This document shows, piece by piece, positions 1-7,068 of a stretch of DNA of 19,430 bases (positions within the stretch are counted from its first letter, which is position 1; every line of letters begins with the position of its first letter). Under the pieces are notes generated by a model that made no database searches, had not been told where the DNA came from, and saw only the letters and a list, made by a program, of their open reading frames with translations. The position numbers and the translations under genes are program-made. Source of the stretch: JBAVQS01 sp049694275 (GTDB lineage Bacteria; Chloroflexota; Anaerolineae; UBA4142; SHND01); NCBI GenBank assembly GCA_049694275.1, contig JBAVQS010000130.1, positions 1 to 19,430 of the forward strand, given 5' to 3'.

Positions 1-1976
1 CCCACCGCCTGCGCGATTAGCGCCGCATACACCTCGGTCCCCGCCGGCCGGGTGTGGATGCCGTCATCCCAGAAATATTCGGGATGGTCCTTGCTGGCCG
101 CATTCCAATCAATCAGCACGGCGTTCGCATACCGCTTGACCCCGGCGGCCAGGTCCTTGTTGTTGATATCCTGCCAGTCGCGCGGGACCTTGTTATTGAT
201 AAAGATCACGCGGTGGGCGGCCGCAAGGGTCGCCATGATCTTGTCGAACTGAGTCGGAGTAAACCGGCCATTGTTGCCGACGTGGATCACGACAATGGGC
301 GCCAGTGTCCCGGCGTCCTGGCGCACGACCAGCAGATCATTCACGACCCAGGGCTGGCGACCAATCGCCGCATCCACGTCGATCCCCGGGATCGCGCGCT
401 GGAGCTCGGCCTCGGCCTTGAGCATCACCGAGTCGCCAATCGCGGTGACGGTGAGGGTACTCGCCATTGTGGCGGTTATTGCAGGCGTCGCGGTGAGCGA
501 CGCGGGCCGGTCGATCATGCGTATGGGGCCATCCGATTCGGTTGGCGTTCGCGTCGGCTGTGTCGTCGGATTGACCTTAATGCTGACCGTCGGGCTGGGC
601 TGGGACGTGCTCGACCGCGCGACGACGGACGGGGTCGCGACCATCGGCGTCGGGGTCGTTTCCAAATCCGCGAGATAGGCGGGCACGGCCGGCGCATGGG
701 CGCTCACAACCGACTGGCCGAGCACAACCACGGAGAGGACAATGGCGCTGCTGCTCGCCAGCCCCTTGAGCGCCAGCTCCCAACGGCGCTTGCCGTGCGC
801 CTGCGTCAGGTCCTGCCAGGCCTTGCCGAGCGCCCCGCGCCGGATCGGCATTTCGATATAACGATACGAGAGCTCGGCCAGCACAAAGGTCAGCCCGAAC
901 CGGATGACGAGCAGGGGGAGCGCGTCGAGCGACACGTCAAGCTGGGGCCGCGTCAGAGCGCAGATGGGCCAGTGCCAGAGATAAATGCCGTACGAGCGCT
1001 CGCCGATCCAGACGAGGGGCCGCAGTGACAAGAGCCGACGCCCGAGGTGGGCGCGTGGGTGGACGGCCACGGCAATGACGATGGCCGTGGCGAGCGAGAT
1101 GAGCGCAAATCCTCCCTGATAGAGAAAGGGATCAAACTCGTTGACCTGCAAACAGGCCCAGCCGAGCGCAGCCAAGCCCGCCAGCCCGGTGAGGTCGAGC
1201 AGCAGGGAACGAACGAGGGTTCCCGCGCCGGAGGGGGCCGCGGCCTGCTCCCAGGGTCGCCAGGCAAACGCCAGCGCCGCGCCGAGCAAGAGCCCCGCCG
1301 CGCGGGTGTCCGTCCCATAATAGACGCGCGAGGGGTCGAGGTCCGGCTGATAGAGCAACGCCATGAGCAGGGTCGAAAAGAGCGCGCCGCCCAGGATGAC
1401 CCACTGCGCGCGGCGGGGTTTGAACAACCTGACGAGCAGGGTGAGGAGAACCGGCCAGATGAGATAGAATTGCTCTTCGACGGCGAGCGACCAGAGGTGC
1501 TGAAAGAGCGAGGGCCGGCCCACAAACTCGAAATACGATTTCTGGCCGAGGATATAGTACCAGTTCGTGACATAGAGGAGCGCGGCCGCGGCGTCGCCCC
1601 GGAGGGTGGCAACCTCGGCCGGCAGGAACAGGACCGCGTAGGCGAGCCCCGCGCCGATCAGGACCAACAGGGCGGGGAGCAACCGGCGGGCGCGGCGAAA
1701 CCAAAAGCGCGGCAGATCGATTCGGCCCTGCGTGCGCCATTCGGCGAGGAGCAGCGCTGTGATGAGATAGCCGCTAATGACGAAAAAGACCTCAACGCCG
1801 AGAAACCCTCCCTGCGCCCAGTGCAGGTCGGCGTGATAGAGGAGCACGGCGAGGACGGCGAGGGCGCGCAGTCCGTCGAGACCCGGTAGGTACCCCAGGG
1901 CTGTGCGATGGGGGGCAAGACCCTTGGGGTTTCCAGAAACCCCAAGGGTCTCGTCACTAGTGTACGAGTCGCGCAT
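1..1976 (-). CDS. Membrane O-acyltransferase (acyltransferase-3) with C-terminal SGNH domain, 3' end outside window
   Basis: The protein probably transfers acyl groups onto a surface polysaccharide or glycan, in the manner of OafA/YrhL enzymes. Residues about 28-425 are a polytopic membrane domain opening with PGLDGLRALAVLAVLLYH. This contains the family's R-X10-H motif (R37, H48), followed by GVEVFFVISGYLI. A Thr/Pro/Ser-rich linker (about 430-505) leads to an SGNH-like domain with GDS (S516) and DGIH (D638, H641), so the acceptor or hydrolytic site should lie outside the membrane. The frame is still open at base 1. I chose the ATG at 1976 because no other ATG, GTG or TTG lies in frame before the conserved domain; it overlaps the end of the lipoprotein gene by 20 bp and has a G-rich stretch just upstream. 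The first 25 or so residues are partly encoded by a palindrome, so the true start is uncertain. The family assignment is secure; the substrate is unknown. Confidence 0.88.
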   Translation of the reverse strand, partial: MRDSYTSDETLGVSGNPKGLAPHRTALGYLPGLDGLRALAVLAVLLYHADLHWAQGGFLGVEVFFVISGYLITALLLAEWRTQGRIDLPRFWFRRARRLLPALLVLIGAGLAYAVLFLPAEVATLRGDAAAALLYVTNWYYILGQKSYFEFVGRPSLFQHLWSLAVEEQFYLIWPVLLTLLVRLFKPRRAQWVILGGALFSTLLMALLYQPDLDPSRVYYGTDTRAAGLLLGAALAFAWRPWEQAAAPSGAGTLVRSLLLDLTGLAGLAALGWACLQVNEFDPFLYQGGFALISLATAIVIAVAVHPRAHLGRRLLSLRPLVWIGERSYGIYLWHWPICALTRPQLDVSLDALPLLVIRFGLTFVLAELSYRYIEMPIRRGALGKAWQDLTQAHGKRRWELALKGLASSSAIVLSVVVLGQSVVSAHAPAVPAYLADLETTPTPMVATPSVVARSSTSQPSPTVSIKVNPTTQPTRTPTESDGPIRMIDRPASLTATPAITATMASTLTVTAIGDSVMLKAEAELQRAIPGIDVDAAIGRQPWVVNDLLVVRQDAGTLAPIVVIHVGNNGRFTPTQFDKIMATLAAAHRVIFINNKVPRDWQDINNKDLAAGVKRYANAVLIDWNAASKDHPEYFWDDGIHTRPAGTEVYAALIAQAV
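1918..1951. repeat. Perfect 15-bp-arm palindrome at the acyltransferase 5' end
   Basis: The arms AGACCCTTGGGGTTT (1918-1932) and AAACCCCAAGGGTCT (1937-1951) pair perfectly around a CCAG loop. No T-tract follows on either strand, so it is a poor intrinsic terminator. It resembles a dispersed REP-type palindrome. It lies six bases beyond the lipoprotein stop codon and inside the only available reading frame for the acyltransferase N-terminus. Confidence 0.8.
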
Positions 1977-2811
1977 AGACCCCCCGCGTCCACTCTTGCA
2001 ACTGCGCCGTCCGTCGGTCGTTCCCCGGCATGCTCGAACCCTTGTCCCAACCGGTGGTATCCGGGTTGATCGCGCCCCGATTGGTGAGGTCGTTCAACGT
2101 CTGCCATTCCGCCGTCGTCAGCCAGTCCGAGTAGAGGGTCGTGGGGTTGCCCCCCTGACAGGGAACAGCGCCGGCGTTGGCGTAACCCCACGCCAGTACA
2201 TAGACTATTTGGCAGTCACGCGGCTGTCCAGAGACCTGACCGAGCGACCAGGTGAACGTGGTGCTGCAGGATGCGCAGACATGCCCGGTGGCAAGCTCGC
2301 GGTACGCGTTATGGACCCAGGCCAGGACCGCCGGATGCCAGATGGGGTCCGCAATCGTCCCCCGACCGCGAAAGACGAGCCGGTCCTTGTCGGTCTGGTA
2401 TTCAAAAGGAGCGAACCGGGTAAACATGGCGCGCACCATCTCTTGCCGGATCATGCTTCCGGTCTGGAGCGGCTGCTGGCACTCGCCAATCTCGATGGCA
2501 TAATTGACGCCGACCTGTAGCGCCTTGCACGCTTGCGGGTCATTCCCCGTGGCGACAGAACCTTCCCATTCGAGTAATGGCCGGCCGTCCGGGGTCGGGG
2601 TGGCGATCAGAGTGGGGGTGGGAGAAGGGGATAAGGTGGGCGGTGCGGTGGGCGAGATTGGAATGGTTGTCGGAATGGGGAGCGAGGTTGGCGATTGCAG
2701 TGCCCGGGTGACGGACGCCTGTACCGGCGCCCCGGCACCGGTACAGGCGTTGAGGAGGAGAAGAAAGAGAGCGCCGAACCAGATCGGCGGAATGGAGAGT
2801 TTCAGGCGCAT
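1957..2811 (-). CDS. Predicted lipoprotein with Thr/Pro linker and six-cysteine domain, function unknown
   Basis: I do not recognise the family of this 284-residue protein. It opens with a positively charged start, a hydrophobic stretch and a lipobox-like LLNAC, predicting lipidation at C23; Asn at the -2 position is not typical. Residues 31-75 are a Ser/Thr/Pro spacer of the sort that holds a domain away from the membrane. The remaining 210 residues contain C95, C111, C179, C182, C200 and C218, an even number that suits disulfides outside the cell, and many Trp and Tyr residues. The start has GGAG eight bases upstream of ATG. The acyltransferase ATG lies inside the last codons, so the two are probably translated together and may act on the same surface structure. 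Export is well supported; function is not known. Confidence 0.82.
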   Translation of the reverse strand: MRLKLSIPPIWFGALFLLLLNACTGAGAPVQASVTRALQSPTSLPIPTTIPISPTAPPTLSPSPTPTLIATPTPDGRPLLEWEGSVATGNDPQACKALQVGVNYAIEIGECQQPLQTGSMIRQEMVRAMFTRFAPFEYQTDKDRLVFRGRGTIADPIWHPAVLAWVHNAYRELATGHVCASCSTTFTWSLGQVSGQPRDCQIVYVLAWGYANAGAVPCQGGNPTTLYSDWLTTAEWQTLNDLTNRGAINPDTTGWDKGSSMPGNDRRTAQLQEWTRGVYARLVH

Positions 2812-2877
2812 CCAGTGAGCTCCAAAAAGATTGGGTTGGCGCGGGGTGTCATAAGACCGCGCGATGAAACCGTCCCC

Positions 2878-2933
2878 ATTCTATGCGCTTGTCACCACTC
2901 GCGCATCGTATGAATTACGTATCGATTACGTAT
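2878..2933 (-). promoter_or_regulatory. Candidate activator-dependent promoter with three 11-bp direct repeats
   Basis: Read on the minus strand, ATACGTAATCG (from 2933), ATACGTAATTC (from 2922) and ATACGATGCGC (from 2911) repeat with an exact 11-bp step. A -10-like TAGAAT lies at 2883-2878 with no recognisable -35. The third repeat covers the place where a -35 would be. Tandem 11-bp direct repeats overlapping -35 are the known layout for OmpR/PhoB-type response regulators. A start near 2871 would give a leader of about 60 bases for the lipoprotein gene. The regulator is inferred, not identified. Confidence 0.5.
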
Positions 2934-3102
2934 TTGGAGGTAACCCGCCGGCGACAAGTACACTTGCCCTAGTGCACCAACATGATGAAGCTGAGGGACA
3001 GAATATGGATTCGCCAATTGGAAAACCCGTAGCTGGACCCCGCAGTCTCATTTTGGTGTACTACTAGCGGATACGCAAGTGCTAGGGCCGTGTGCTTCGC
3101 CC
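2934..3102. other. Gene-free stretch with an imperfect inverted repeat
   Basis: This stretch separates the lipoprotein promoter region from the 3' end of the LuxR-type gene and has no convincing gene. ACTTGC, CTAGT and CACCAA near 2960-2980 recur in the same order on the opposite strand between about 3053 and 3083, with extra bases between the blocks. This could be a decayed small mobile element or a weak folded 3' region for the LuxR-type mRNA. No T-tract terminator was found. Confidence 0.35.
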
Positions 3103-4518
3103 TTACACCAACCCGTGCTCGACCGCGTAGCGGGTGGCGGCGGCGCGCGAGTTGACCCCGAGCTTGCCGTAGATGGATTGGAGGTGGGTGCTGACGGTGC
3201 GGCGGCTGACGACGAGCTGCACGGCGACCTGGGCGTCGCTCAGGCCGGATGCGACGAGGCGCAAGACCTCGACCTCGCGGGGGGTCAGTCCGGCGGGGTA
3301 AGTGATGGGCGTGGGGCGTGGCTTGGGAATCGGGGAGATCGTCTGGCGCTCCAGCGCCTGTTGGAGCGCCAGGGCAATCGGCTTGTCGCCGGAGCGGCGC
3401 TCTTCGCCGACGAACTGGACGATCCACTCGGCCAGGAGCGAGTTCACGAGGGTAAAGGTGCGCCCGCGCGGGATGACGAGGCCACGCCGGGCGAGGTGCT
3501 GGACGAGGCGCTCTGAGCGCCCAACGAATCGGTCCAACTGGACCGTGTTGAAGGTCCACGCGCCGGCGCGGCCCTGGTATTCGAGCAGGGCGAGCGCGGC
3601 GAGGACCAACTGTTCATCCTGGTCGGAATGCTGCCAATAATCCTGCAGGTGGCGCGTCGCCTCGGCGCGAAAGGCGCTCCGCCAGACTTCATCGCGCTCC
3701 GGCGCGCTCAACTGCCGCGCGTGCGCCGTAAAGAGCAGGTGGCATGCCGCCTGGAGAAAAAAGGGATGCGGCCCGGCGACGTGCAGGAGGCGCTCGACCT
3801 CCAGCGTGGTGAAACGAACGGCGGTGTCCTGGAGAGTATTGCCGATGAATTCACGCGCCTGGTCAGGGGTAAACAGCTCGACGGTGATGTTGGCAAAGAT
3901 ATTGAAAAAGGGCGAGGAGCGAATCTCGTCCGAATGGGTGAGATCGATCAACTCGCGCCGACTGGAGGTGATGAGGGCGAGATTGTGATGAATCGCCAGG
4001 CTGCGGAGGCTATAGAAAAAGTCCGCGCCAAAGTTGGGGTTGCGGGTGATGTTCTCGAATTCGTCGAGCAGCAGCACAATGTGCCGGCCCTGGGCGTCAA
4101 TCCGGTCAAAGAGGTCGGCGAGGACGAACGTGTCGATCTGCACATGGTCGTGCAGCGCCGCGACGGCGTTGGCAAATTCGGCGTCGTCCAGGGCTTGCGC
4201 GATCTGCCTGAGCAGATACTGCCACAGGCGACCGGGCGTCGTATTGGCGTCGAGCAGAGCCAGGTCCATATAGACAAAGCTGTACCGGTCGAGGGGCAGG
4301 CCGTGCGCCACCCGCACATCCGGATCGGCGATGTAATAGAGGAGCGAGGTCTTGCCGATGCGCCGTTCGCCCACCAGCGAGCTCGATTCAAACTCGACGT
4401 TGCGCAGGCGGCTGAACAGTTGCTCGACCTCGCGCTGGCGGGCAAAAAAGCGGCGGGCGTCGGTGATTGGATTCCCGTAGGTAAAGGGATTGAGCGGCAT
4501 CGGTTCACGGATAGACAT
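3103..4518 (-). CDS. STAND/AAA-like ATPase with C-terminal LuxR-type HTH
   Basis: This is a soluble 471-residue signal-transduction ATPase with a DNA-binding output. The N-terminus NPFTYGNPITDARRFF is followed by Walker A GERRIGKTS (50-58), Walker B VLLLDEFE (148-155), and AGPHPFFLQ (248-256), a motif shared with the gene upstream. Residues 410-470 form a LuxR/GerE helix-turn-helix: LTPREVEVLRLVASGLSD and then SRRTVSTHLQSIYGKLGV. There is no receiver domain, so ATP binding rather than phosphorylation is the likely switch. Starts are possible at TTG 4527, ATG 4518 and ATG 4500. I prefer 4518, which has GAGGAA ten bases upstream. It overlaps the upstream gene's stop by 14 bp, so the two are an operon with likely coupled translation. 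Target promoters are unknown. Confidence 0.9.
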   Translation of the reverse strand: MSIREPMPLNPFTYGNPITDARRFFARQREVEQLFSRLRNVEFESSSLVGERRIGKTSLLYYIADPDVRVAHGLPLDRYSFVYMDLALLDANTTPGRLWQYLLRQIAQALDDAEFANAVAALHDHVQIDTFVLADLFDRIDAQGRHIVLLLDEFENITRNPNFGADFFYSLRSLAIHHNLALITSSRRELIDLTHSDEIRSSPFFNIFANITVELFTPDQAREFIGNTLQDTAVRFTTLEVERLLHVAGPHPFFLQAACHLLFTAHARQLSAPERDEVWRSAFRAEATRHLQDYWQHSDQDEQLVLAALALLEYQGRAGAWTFNTVQLDRFVGRSERLVQHLARRGLVIPRGRTFTLVNSLLAEWIVQFVGEERRSGDKPIALALQQALERQTISPIPKPRPTPITYPAGLTPREVEVLRLVASGLSDAQVAVQLVVSRRTVSTHLQSIYGKLGVNSRAAATRYAVEHGLV

Positions 4519-6796
4519 CGGCGCCAAATTCCTCGCCCGAGGTGAGCTGGCGGCGTGGGGTGAGCGCGCCGTTCACATCTTCAAGCAGCCACAATCCGCC
4601 GTTCACTCCGCCCGCGATGCAGACATTGTTCCGCCCGCATGCCGGCCGGACGAACGGGGTATTGGTCCCGGCGGTGATAAAGGCGACATTCGTATTGTTC
4701 GTCGCCAGCTCGACGCTCGCCAGCGCAATGGCCTGGAGGCTCGTCTTGTCGGTCACGTTGAAAAAGAGGCGGGCGCCATCGCTGCTCCAGCGAGCCTGCC
4801 GCGCATAGACGCCGCCCAGCACCTGGGGAAAGGGAAGCGGCACCTGGTTGGTCAACTTGCCGTCCACCGTGACCCTGGCGACCCAGATACGCCAGCCGGC
4901 CTTTTCGTTGCGCATATAGGCGAGATGGGTCCCGTCGGGCGAGAGGGTCGGCCGGCGTCCGGTCAGGCCCAGGGCGCGCAATCCACTGCCATCCGGGTTG
5001 ATGGTGTATAAATCGCCATTGTCCGCTTTGGGCCCACAGGCGAAATAGATGCGATTGTCGCTCCCCCAACTTGCATCGATGTTCTTGTCGCAACTCGTCT
5101 TGAGCCGCGTCGCGGTCCCGTCGAGGCTGAAAGCCGTCAGCGCGTACTTGTCGTTGTTGCAATCCCCCGTGCTGGCGACAAAGTGGCTCCCGTCCGGCGC
5201 CCACGAAGGCTCTTCGTCGTTCGGGGCCGGATTAAAGGTGGTGACCGCGCCGGTGTCCAGGTTTAGCAGGCCGATGCTCGAACAACCGGGCGTGCCGCTT
5301 GAAAAGAGGATGCGGGTCCCTGCGCCGAAAACGGTGGTCGGCGTGGGCAGGGCCGGCGCCGGGCTGGGCGGCAGGGTGGGTGTGGCGGCGGGCCGGGTGG
5401 CGGTTGCGCGAACCGGCGTCGCCGTCGGCGTGGTTAGCGCCAGCCCCTGTTGCGCAGTCGAGGCGGAGAACAGGGCGAACGCGGCGACTAGCAACAAGAG
5501 GACCGCGCCGCCGAGCAGGAACGGGAGGACCGGCCAACGACGGCGCGCCGGACGCCGTCCGGGCAGGACACTGCCCGCTGGCGGCGTTTTGGGAAAGGGC
5601 GGCGGGGGCGGTTTGGGCGCGGCCGGCAGTGCGGGGTGCAGAGTCCATCGCCGGATGGTCTCGCCGATCTCGTCGCGCACCCATTCGAGCCGCTCGTACT
5701 TGTCGATCCACCGTCGCTGCAGGTCCACGGTCAGATAATAAGGGTCCTGTCCCGTCAGCACATCGCGGGCACAGAGCGATTTGAGGGCCTGGGCCATTTC
5801 GTCCGGTGGAATACGGATATTGTATTGGGTGAGGGCGCGGGCAATGTCCAGAGCGCTGACAGGCTGCGGCGGCTGTTCCGTGGCAGCGGCGGCGCCGGCG
5901 AGGACCGCCTTTTCGGCGGGAGAGGATTCCTCCCAGATGTGCTTGAGGACAGACAGCCCGCGTTCGATCACCTCGTCCAGCACGGCGTCCACATCCTGCA
6001 CTCCGATGCGCGCGGCGCGCGTGTGCAGCCAGCGATTAAACAGCGAGTGACACAGCATCTGAATGTAATACGGATGTCCGGCGGTGATCTGTAGAATTCG
6101 TTCGCCGGCGGCCGGCTCGACCTGGTAAAATTTCTCCACGGGCAATGTGATGAGCGCCAGAGCGGTCTCGCGCTCGAGGTACGAGATCTTTTTGTACAGC
6201 CCGACGCTAAAGAGGAAGGTGTACTCTTGCGCCATCTCTTCGAGCCCGCGACCGAGAGCGAACACAAAGTTCAAGCGCTCATAGTGCTGCATCAAGTGCC
6301 GCAGGTATTCGAATATCTCCCGCCCGAGCTTGCCCGCCTGGACCTGTTCCTGCAGCCGGATGGCTTCGTCCAGCATGAGCAGGAGGTGCCGGTCTCCGAT
6401 TGCGACCCAGACCTGGTTCAGAAACTCGTTCTCGAAATAGCCGCGTGCGTCGGCGGCAAACGCCTCGCGCGGGGGCGGGGGGAGCTTGATCTCGTACACG
6501 CGATAGAGGGTGCGTGTGATGGTATTGGCGAGCTCCCAGAGAAAGCCGTCCAGCCCATCGAGCGCCAGGCCGTGCAGGTCGATAAAGACGCAGAGATAGC
6601 GCGGCCCGAGGTGGCGGCCCATTTGATAGAGCGCCGACGTTTTGCCGGTCCGGCGCTCGCCATAGAGGATGATGACATTATCGCGGTGTTGCCCGACGAG
6701 CGCTTCCTGGACAAAGGTAAAAACATCGGCGCGCCCGAAAAACATTTCGGAACCGGTAACGGGGCTCCCGGCGATATAGGGATTGACCGCCTGCAT
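4505..6796 (-). CDS. Membrane-anchored STAND/AAA-like ATPase with external TolB-like propeller
   Basis: This 763-residue protein probably senses something outside the cell and passes it to a cytoplasmic ATPase. The N-terminal signature NPYIAGSPVTGSEMFFGR is followed by Walker A GERRTGKTS (46-54), Walker B LLLMLDEA (about 138-145) and AGHPYYIQM. A winged-helix-like stretch then leads to a basic patch (RRPARRRW) and one membrane helix (about 421-443). A Thr/Pro linker (456-487) joins a C-terminal propeller with WAPDGS, LSPDGTHLAYM and WSSDGARLF blades. The basic residues place the N-terminus inside and the propeller outside. Six cysteines in the propeller suit disulfides. I place the start at ATG 6796, because a perfect TATAAT ends nine bases upstream; the longer frame begins at a TTG that is the -35 box. 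The downstream LuxR-type gene overlaps it and has the same kind of ATPase. The ligand is unknown. Confidence 0.88.
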   Translation of the reverse strand: MQAVNPYIAGSPVTGSEMFFGRADVFTFVQEALVGQHRDNVIILYGERRTGKTSALYQMGRHLGPRYLCVFIDLHGLALDGLDGFLWELANTITRTLYRVYEIKLPPPPREAFAADARGYFENEFLNQVWVAIGDRHLLLMLDEAIRLQEQVQAGKLGREIFEYLRHLMQHYERLNFVFALGRGLEEMAQEYTFLFSVGLYKKISYLERETALALITLPVEKFYQVEPAAGERILQITAGHPYYIQMLCHSLFNRWLHTRAARIGVQDVDAVLDEVIERGLSVLKHIWEESSPAEKAVLAGAAAATEQPPQPVSALDIARALTQYNIRIPPDEMAQALKSLCARDVLTGQDPYYLTVDLQRRWIDKYERLEWVRDEIGETIRRWTLHPALPAAPKPPPPPFPKTPPAGSVLPGRRPARRRWPVLPFLLGGAVLLLLVAAFALFSASTAQQGLALTTPTATPVRATATRPAATPTLPPSPAPALPTPTTVFGAGTRILFSSGTPGCSSIGLLNLDTGAVTTFNPAPNDEEPSWAPDGSHFVASTGDCNNDKYALTAFSLDGTATRLKTSCDKNIDASWGSDNRIYFACGPKADNGDLYTINPDGSGLRALGLTGRRPTLSPDGTHLAYMRNEKAGWRIWVARVTVDGKLTNQVPLPFPQVLGGVYARQARWSSDGARLFFNVTDKTSLQAIALASVELATNNTNVAFITAGTNTPFVRPACGRNNVCIAGGVNGGLWLLEDVNGALTPRRQLTSGEEFGADVYP

Positions 6797-6805
6797 ACGC
6801 GGCCC

Positions 6806-6835
6806 ATTATACTTGTGCAGGTGGAAAAAGGACAA
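6806..6835 (-). promoter_or_regulatory. Promoter of the propeller-ATPase operon, predicted leaderless
   Basis: The minus strand has TTGTCC (6835-6830), an 18-bp spacer and a perfect TATAAT (6811-6806). Only nine bases separate the -10 box from ATG 6796, so transcription should begin at or within about three bases of the start codon. No Shine-Dalgarno sequence could fit in such a short leader. Leaderless genes with this layout are known in Deinococcus-Thermus and Actinobacteria. Confidence 0.7.
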
Positions 6836-6979
6836 AAACCCCTATCGGACCTTGCGCACGCGCCGGACCAATACGGTTCCCAGCAAGAGATAAAAGTACG
6901 CCAACCTGGCGGTAACGTCAAGTAAATGTGACCAGGTCAGATACCGAAGGTTTTTCTCGCGCGCAAACGCGCCAAGATT

Positions 6980-6988
6980 TGCTATAAT
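6980..6988 (+). promoter_or_regulatory. Extended -10 promoter for the double cyclase gene
   Basis: TG-C-TATAAT at 6980-6988 is a perfect extended -10 element. The -35 position (about 6960-6965) has no TTGACA-like match, which extended -10 promoters do not need. A start near 6995 gives a leader of about 75 bases. The rest of the 272-bp divergent gap (6797-7068) holds only the opposite promoter and a leader hairpin. Confidence 0.6.
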
Positions 6989-7004
6989 AGCGACGCTTCG
7001 CGCT

Positions 7005-7028
7005 GGGGCGCCGCGAGGCGCCATTCCC
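7005..7028 (+). promoter_or_regulatory. Leader hairpin with GNRA tetraloop
   Basis: GGCGCC-GCGA-GGCGCC (7007-7022) forms a perfect six-base-pair stem closed by GCGA, a GNRA-type loop. Outer GG/CC bases can extend it past a small ATT bulge. It lies in the predicted 5' leader about 45 bases before ATG 7069. It may stabilise the message; no riboswitch class was recognised. Confidence 0.45.
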
Positions 7029-7068
7029 AACGCGCCCGCTCAACACGGTTTGCAAAGCGAGAGACCGG

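Noticed and set aside
54..1889. Long plus-strand open frames
   Set aside because: Opposite the acyltransferase, whose minus frame carries clear membrane and SGNH motifs.
1918..1951. Palindrome as the terminator of the lipoprotein gene
   Set aside because: No T-tract follows on the minus strand, and it lies within the acyltransferase reading frame.
3628..6094. Plus-strand open frames of 152-305 codons
   Set aside because: Antisense to the two STAND ATPase genes; no recognisable domains.
6842..7030. 62-codon minus-strand frame with a hydrophobic stretch
   Set aside because: It overlaps the extended -10 promoter of the opposite gene and has no ribosome site; insufficient support.
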